From contig NZ_CP071444.1 in the NCBI RefSeq assembly GCF_017352215.1, positions 806,001-870,000 on the forward strand: a stretch of DNA of 64,000 nt. Reading direction: 5' to 3'. Both the position numbers and the translations under genes were made by a program. Shown here in pieces: positions 58,994 through 64,000 of this stretch (positions within the stretch are counted from its first letter, which is position 1; the number at the start of each line of letters is the position of its first letter). This DNA is from Alkalibacter rhizosphaerae. GTDB taxonomy: Bacteria > Bacillota > Clostridia > Eubacteriales > Alkalibacteraceae. The notes below the pieces were generated by a model. That model was given only the letters and a program-made list of their open reading frames with translations, made no database searches and was not told where the DNA came from.

Positions 58994-60343
58994 TTAAATC
59001 TTCTTAATATTTTTGCCCTTAAGATATTTTTCAATCACACTATTTATTGCTACTGAGTCGTTTGGCATTAGCTTGTATGTTTGATAGTATCCCTTATGAA
59101 TCATAGATACAAACTCTGCCAACTCATACCTTAGTCCATCACCTTCAAATTTATAGTAGTGTTTTTTATTTCTACTGAAATCTTCATAACGAACTTCAAA
59201 GTATTCTGTCTTCCACCATGGAGACGGTACAAAAACGTAACCTTTAGTCCCAGAAATTATTAAATCACCTTCTGATTTAACTCCTAGACCAACCTTAGCT
59301 GAAGCAATTGCTTTATCAAACTTTATGTTGATTTTAGTAAACAAATCAATGTTCTTTTCTTCATCCATATATGAATAAAAATCAACATCCTCAAAATTAG
59401 TGCCCAATAGTTTAACAATCGCTAAAAGTGGATAAGTAGCTAACTCTGTCATACTACCACCAGCAGTATGTGCTTGAAGCTCACGAATATTTCCTTCCAC
59501 TAATTTAGTAAATGTAGCATCTACATTTTTGATCTGACCTATTAAACCACTTTTTGCTACACTAACTAGTCTAATAAATCCTGGAGCATAAGCAGTTTTT
59601 ATGGCCTCTAGCAGAACAAGTTTCTTATCGCTGGCTATCTTATAGACTTCTGTTGCTTCTTTTTCCGATAAAACCATAGGCTTTTCGCATAAAACATGTT
59701 TACCTCTATTTAGTGCACTTTTGATGTATTCGTAATGTGTCAGATGCGGCGATGCAATGTATACTGCGTCAATTTTGTCAAAGAAGCTGTCTAGATCAGT
59801 CTCATAGAAAGCTAATTCATGTTTATTAGCAAATTTATTAAGTGCTTCTGGATTAGGTCCATAAACACCCTCAACATTTACACCACTCACATATTTTGAT
59901 TCAATTATAAACCTATTAGCAATTCTACCATAACCGATTACACCAAGTTTAAGGATCCCATTATTTTCTGCTCTTAATTGAGTGCTCGAAACGCCTTTGG
60001 TTCTTTCAAGATATACTACTTCACAGTATTCACGCAAATAATCAAATTTACCCAACCAGTCAGAACCTATAGCAAATATATCTACCTTATTTTTCTGTAT
60101 GTCATTAATTTTTTGACCTTCATACTCTTCAATAATAATCTCATCAGCCAATCCGCTGTTTTTAACATTTTCAATTCTTTTCATTAAGCCTTCTTGGACA
60201 TTTAATTTACCTCGGCTATCATCGTAATTCTCGGTAGTCACACCAACAATTAAATAGTCTCCTAATTTTTTTGCACGTTCAAGGAGCCTGTAGTGACCCT
60301 CATGAAATAAATCAAATGTTCCGTAGGTTATTACTTTTTTCAT
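58994..60343 (-). CDS. Cytidylyltransferase-Gfo/Idh/MocA dehydrogenase fusion
   Basis: A 449-residue two-domain enzyme. Residues 1-125 are a TagD-type nucleotidyltransferase with HEGH (14-17) and RTKGVSSTQLR (114-124). Residues about 130-449 are a Gfo/Idh/MocA-type oxidoreductase with GYGRIA (137-142) and CEKP (about 217-220). The first half would make a CDP-activated alditol or glycerol and the second would oxidise or reduce a sugar; together they resemble the TarI/TarJ pair for CDP-ribitol but in a different fold combination. Its place among surface-polysaccharide genes supports a role in making a precursor for a teichoic-acid-like or capsular polymer. It is AT-rich compared with the genes before the IS nest. 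Confidence 0.85.
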   Translation of the reverse strand: MKKVITYGTFDLFHEGHYRLLERAKKLGDYLIVGVTTENYDDSRGKLNVQEGLMKRIENVKNSGLADEIIIEEYEGQKINDIQKNKVDIFAIGSDWLGKFDYLREYCEVVYLERTKGVSSTQLRAENNGILKLGVIGYGRIANRFIIESKYVSGVNVEGVYGPNPEALNKFANKHELAFYETDLDSFFDKIDAVYIASPHLTHYEYIKSALNRGKHVLCEKPMVLSEKEATEVYKIASDKKLVLLEAIKTAYAPGFIRLVSVAKSGLIGQIKNVDATFTKLVEGNIRELQAHTAGGSMTELATYPLLAIVKLLGTNFEDVDFYSYMDEEKNIDLFTKINIKFDKAIASAKVGLGVKSEGDLIISGTKGYVFVPSPWWKTEYFEVRYEDFSRNKKHYYKFEGDGLRYELAEFVSMIHKGYYQTYKLMPNDSVAINSVIEKYLKGKNIKKI

Positions 60344-60373
60344 TATTTATCACCCTTTTTATTTGATAATAAT

Positions 60374-61540
60374 TTAATCTCTACTAAATATATCTCTTGT
60401 ATAAACCTTGTCTTTCACATCTTTGATTTCATCAGATAATCTATTTGCTACGATAACATCAGAGATTTTCTTAAACTCCTCAAAGTCCTTGATAACTCTT
60501 GAATGATAAAACTCATTTTCATGAAGAGCAGGCTCGAACACTACAACTTCAATTCCTTTTGCTTTGATACGTTTCATAACACCTTGAATTGCAGACTGAC
60601 GGAAGTTATCAGAATCCATCTTCATTGTAAGTCTATAGATGCCGACAATCTTAGGTCGTCTCATAATGATCATATCTGCAATATGATCTTTTCTCGTACG
60701 GTTAGCATCAACTATGGCAGACATGATGTTCTGCGGCACATCCTGGTAATTCGCTAGAAGTTGCTTTGTATCCTTTGGTAAGCAGTATCCACCATAGCCA
60801 AATGAAGGGTTATTGTAGTGTGTGCCGATACGTGGATCGAGTCCTACGCCTTCAATAATCTGCTTAGTATCAAGACCCCTCACTTCTGCGTATGAGTCAA
60901 GCTCATTGAAGTAAGCTACACGAAGTGCAAGATAAGTATTGGCGAATAATTTAATAGCCTCTGCTTCTGTTGCATCTGTATAAAGAATTGGAATGTCTTT
61001 TTTGATAGCTCCCCCAGCTAATAACTCAGCAAATACTTTTGCTCTCTCCGATTGCTCTCCTACAACAATTCTTGAAGGGTACAAGTTGTCGTATAGAGCT
61101 TTTCCTTCTCTTAAGAATTCAGGTGAGAAGATAACATTCTCGGTATCGAATTTTTCTTTGATTGACTCTGTATATCCAACAGGTACCGTAGATTTAATAA
61201 TCATTACAGCTTCTGGATTTATCGATAATACATTTGCAATTACAGCTTCTACCGTTCTCGTATTAAAATAGTTCTTCTCAGGATCATAGTTTGTTGGTGT
61301 TGAAATGATGACATAGTCAGCATCTTTGAATGCTTCAAAGTTATCTGTAGTCGCTGTTAAGTTTAAATCTTTCGTTGCAAGATATTCTTCAATCTCCAGA
61401 TCAACAATTGGAGACTTTTTATTGTTTATCCTGTCAACTTTATCTTTAATTATATCCAAAGCGATAACTTCATTATGCTGTGCTAAAAGTATGGCATTGG
61501 ATAAGCCGACATAGCCAGTTCCAGCGATAGTAATTTTCAT
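60374..61540 (-). CDS. ugd: UDP-glucose/nucleotide-sugar 6-dehydrogenase
   Basis: A 388-residue NAD-dependent dehydrogenase. The N-terminal Rossmann motif is GTGYVG (7-12) and the catalytic cysteine is Cys253 in [10 protein letters not shown]. Such enzymes oxidise UDP-glucose to UDP-glucuronate, a precursor of acidic capsule polymers. At 388 residues it is of the short UGD type. AGGAGG lies before the ATG. It is followed by the fusion gene 30 bases downstream, and the two are probably co-transcribed. Confidence 0.9.
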   Translation of the reverse strand: MKITIAGTGYVGLSNAILLAQHNEVIALDIIKDKVDRINNKKSPIVDLEIEEYLATKDLNLTATTDNFEAFKDADYVIISTPTNYDPEKNYFNTRTVEAVIANVLSINPEAVMIIKSTVPVGYTESIKEKFDTENVIFSPEFLREGKALYDNLYPSRIVVGEQSERAKVFAELLAGGAIKKDIPILYTDATEAEAIKLFANTYLALRVAYFNELDSYAEVRGLDTKQIIEGVGLDPRIGTHYNNPSFGYGGYCLPKDTKQLLANYQDVPQNIMSAIVDANRTRKDHIADMIIMRRPKIVGIYRLTMKMDSDNFRQSAIQGVMKRIKAKGIEVVVFEPALHENEFYHSRVIKDFEEFKKISDVIVANRLSDEIKDVKDKVYTRDIFSRD

Positions 61541-61843
61541 GGATTCTTACCTCCTAAATTTATTAAATGTTTCACTTCAAATAACGAAGAGTTGCACTTA
61601 CTTGATAATAGTCACCTTGAATTTTTACACTTTTCAGATATGAACAGCTTTTTATTTTATATGATAAAAATATTAATCGCCATATCTCGTGAATAAGGCT
61701 ATAAAAACCTAGTCAATATTTTGTAAGTTGACGTTATGATTTTCGCAAATTCTGATTTCTTATAAATGCAAAAATTAAATTTATAATCTAGCAATAGTAT
61801 TCTAAAATAACAAATACTATTTTATTCTAAACGATGTATTGAT
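61541..61843. other. AT-rich intergenic region
   Basis: These 303 bases between ugd and the flippase gene hold no convincing gene on either strand. They are very AT-rich and probably contain the promoter of ugd. I see no clear hairpin terminator or repeat. Confidence 0.6.
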
Positions 61844-63067
61844 TCATACTTTTATATCATTTTTTAAGCTTAATGTCGTTACGACCACCATAAAAATTAT
61901 TTTTATTATATTAGCAATAAGGACAGCAAAACAAAACCCTAGCAAACCGTGCTCATTCATCAAAAATACTCCGAGTAATACATATATTAATATATATAAC
62001 ATCTGTATTAACGGTTGCCATTTAGCGTTACAGAATCTAATTAAAGTAGGTTGAATGGTATTCCCTAATATAAATATGGTTGTAGCTAAATTTGCAATTC
62101 TGAAATATGGCAGAACACTATCAACTATTGTCGGATAAAAAAAACGTGTAATCTGTATTCCAAAAGTTAAAACAAATAAATAAAATATTGTTGAAAATGC
62201 GACGAAAATTCCAAATCTTAAATAAAATTGCTTTAAAGTCAAAACAGACTGCTTTGCGTAGTAAGTCAATAAAACTGCAGAAATTGGAGACATTATAATC
62301 CCCGCAGTCTTTCCTAAGAAGGATGACACATTGTATATTGAAACTTGTTCTGCACCTAAAAATGGAAAAATAAAAAATCTGTCCATATAAGTCATTGTAG
62401 TAGCTATAAAAACACCCGACATAATCAACAAATATTTTTTTAAAGTTTCATTAAAAACTAAACCTCTCTTAAATTTTTCATTAAACAAAGATTTTGATTG
62501 TAAAAAAATATAGCTGCATGAAAATAATTCGCCAAAAATAAAAGTAAAAAACCAGATGCCAGTTTTATAAGCTATCAGAGATCCTACTGCAATACCTAAA
62601 AATGCAAAAATGTTTGCCAATAGCATTTTTTTATAGTTAATAATTATTCTAAAAGTTACGCTATAGTATGATCTAAATAATACCAAAGATGAAATCACAA
62701 CTACTCCCACGACAGTTAAAGAAAATCCCTTTTGCACAACAATTCCTAGTATTGTTACAAATAATGTATTTAAAAACAATCCAACAACAAAAATACTATT
62801 GAAGTCGCCTTTGTTCTTTTGTTCTTTATAACTTTCATGTAGAATTATTTTTGTGTTGTTAAGGGGATTCCCAATTGATACTCCAATTGCATTGGCAATC
62901 CCCATCATTGTTAGAATCATTCCATATTCCGATGTTGTAACAATTCTACTCAGATATGGATAAGCTATAAACTGCGTTGAAAATGTATATATTATAGACG
63001 CTATTATATTCAATATAAAGTCATTATAAATTTTATTATTAAATATTTTTAAATTTTTAAGTTTCAT
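61844..63067 (-). CDS. Polysaccharide flippase (Wzx-like, MOP superfamily)
   Basis: A 407-residue protein with about 12 hydrophobic segments and the N-terminal layout of the polysaccharide transporter family (FSTQFIAYPYLSRIVTTSEY). It would flip lipid-linked repeat units to the outer face of the membrane. It is followed by ugd on the same strand after 300 AT-rich bases and preceded by a Wzy-like gene, a typical Wzx/Wzy arrangement. AAGAGGT precedes the ATG. Confidence 0.85.
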   Translation of the reverse strand: MKLKNLKIFNNKIYNDFILNIIASIIYTFSTQFIAYPYLSRIVTTSEYGMILTMMGIANAIGVSIGNPLNNTKIILHESYKEQKNKGDFNSIFVVGLFLNTLFVTILGIVVQKGFSLTVVGVVVISSLVLFRSYYSVTFRIIINYKKMLLANIFAFLGIAVGSLIAYKTGIWFFTFIFGELFSCSYIFLQSKSLFNEKFKRGLVFNETLKKYLLIMSGVFIATTMTYMDRFFIFPFLGAEQVSIYNVSSFLGKTAGIIMSPISAVLLTYYAKQSVLTLKQFYLRFGIFVAFSTIFYLFVLTFGIQITRFFYPTIVDSVLPYFRIANLATTIFILGNTIQPTLIRFCNAKWQPLIQMLYILIYVLLGVFLMNEHGLLGFCFAVLIANIIKIIFMVVVTTLSLKNDIKV

Positions 63068-63162
63068 GTCGATACCTCTTCCGATTTATGCACAATCATT
63101 TTAGTCGCGATTCATACTTTCGATTTGGGCATTATAAATTATCAATAATAATATAATAATTA

Positions 63163-64000
63163 CTATACCCCAGTCCACAAGCTAATCAACAAACCCGTAT
63201 CATTAAATATAACCATTGAAAAGGCTAAGACCCCAGCTGAAACTACAACTGGTAAGTTGTAAGTTGCACAATCAGTTAACCAAAAAAGCAGACCAACTAT
63301 TATTGCTGCCAAAATCATTCCTAGAAACCCAAAATCCGCAAATGCATATGAAAATACTCCTGTATTTCCATTACTCAGAAATTCTGTACCTCTAAAAAAT
63401 TGATTTACAATAAAACCTATTGGTTTATTATATGGATACTCAATCGATAGTATCCTTCCAATTATTCCTTCAGAGAACTTCAATTTATCGTGAACCATAA
63501 AAAAATCGTAATATCTGAATTGCCCCATAGCTGGAACAAATAACGAGCGATATGGCAAAACATCTCTCAAAATTGTAGTTATTTTTAATTTTTCAAATAC
63601 TAAAGCAATTAGATTCCCTAATGACATTAATCCGATAAAGAGTTTTGATGAATTTAAATTACTTCTCAATACAAACTGAATAAATATCAAATATGCTAAT
63701 GAAAATAGGAATAATTTATTTCCAAAACTTAAGTACATAACCATCTGCATTACTAGTACTATCGCCGTTTTAACTACATTTTTTCTATGAAGAAAATAGA
63801 TTAAGAAAAAAGGTGCAAATCCCTTAGCTGACCAATTATATAAATAACCAGATAAACGATCTAAATTATACTCTGATCTAAGATTATAAATCTGTTGAAA
63901 ATTAAATGCTCGAACATCAATTCCACCTCTTTTAACTACAACATATACACTTATAAATATATATATCCAAAATATGAAGTCTAGCGCAACGTTTAATTTA
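63163..64000 (-). CDS. Wzy-like polysaccharide polymerase (5' part outside window)
   Basis: The frame is open to the right edge and gives 278 residues without reaching a credible start; methionines within it are internal. It is very hydrophobic with several helices and a hydrophilic loop (about 95 residues before the C-terminal helices, with DFFMVHDKLKFSEG and NKPIGFIVNQFFRG) as in O-antigen polymerases and oligosaccharide repeat-unit polymerases. Sequence conservation in this family is low, so the assignment rests on topology and the neighbouring flippase. Confidence 0.6.
   Translation of the reverse strand, partial: KLNVALDFIFWIYIFISVYVVVKRGGIDVRAFNFQQIYNLRSEYNLDRLSGYLYNWSAKGFAPFFLIYFLHRKNVVKTAIVLVMQMVMYLSFGNKLFLFSLAYLIFIQFVLRSNLNSSKLFIGLMSLGNLIALVFEKLKITTILRDVLPYRSLFVPAMGQFRYYDFFMVHDKLKFSEGIIGRILSIEYPYNKPIGFIVNQFFRGTEFLSNGNTGVFSYAFADFGFLGMILAAIIVGLLFWLTDCATYNLPVVVSAGVLAFSMVIFNDTGLLISLWTGV

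Overview
The window looks like a chromosomal segment of a low-to-moderate GC Gram-positive anaerobe of the Clostridia. Evidence: AGGAGG-type ribosome-binding sites with frequent TTG/GTG starts, PTS systems, PRD regulators, sortase-type surface proteins, lipoproteins, and corrinoid methyltransferase genes of the kind used by acetogens. Almost everything is accessory metabolism, cell surface or mobile DNA. I saw no rRNA, tRNA or CRISPR array.

Region 1 (1-10.25 kb): a minus-strand catabolic cluster with a corrinoid-dependent methyl-transfer module (two uroporphyrinogen-decarboxylase-fold methyltransferases, one fused to a thioredoxin-like domain, plus a B12-binding protein and a CobW-type GTPase). 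It sits with sugar-phosphate genes (zinc alcohol dehydrogenase, DeoC aldolase, 2-hydroxyacid dehydrogenase, HAD phosphatase) and a galactitol-type PTS EIIA. Two GntR/UTRA regulators and a palindromic operator (TCGTACGTACGA) at three promoters tie these together. My best hypothesis is an undescribed route that imports a methylated sugar or polyol, removes the methyl group through a corrinoid protein and splits the remainder with an aldolase.

Region 2 (10.3-19.2 kb): an FAD-dependent oxidoreductase, two complete aconitase-X pairs, a TRAP transporter and a divergent LysR regulator, probably for uptake and dehydration of a hydroxy- or amino acid. Region 3 (19.2-27.7 kb): a SHOCT-domain protein, a class II aldolase, a galactitol-type PTS (EIIA, EIIB, EIIC) with its PRD regulator, an unknown membrane gene transcribed against the PTS genes, and an EamA exporter.

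Region 4 (27.7-52.4 kb): a surface-protein locus. It has one large lipoprotein, six secreted proteins ending in a common C-terminal domain and a variant NPxTG sorting signal, a membrane-anchored cohesin protein and a subtilase carrying a dockerin. A RelBE-like toxin-antitoxin pair lies between them. Nearly every gene ends against a perfect hairpin of a REP-like repeat family with core GGGACGGT.

Region 5 (52.4-59 kb): an IS nest in which one IS3-family element has been split by three other insertions, an IS5/IS1182-like element, a second IS3-family element and an IS256-family element. Region 6 (59-64 kb): AT-rich surface-polysaccharide genes (cytidylyltransferase-dehydrogenase fusion, UDP-sugar dehydrogenase, Wzx-type flippase, partial Wzy-like polymerase).
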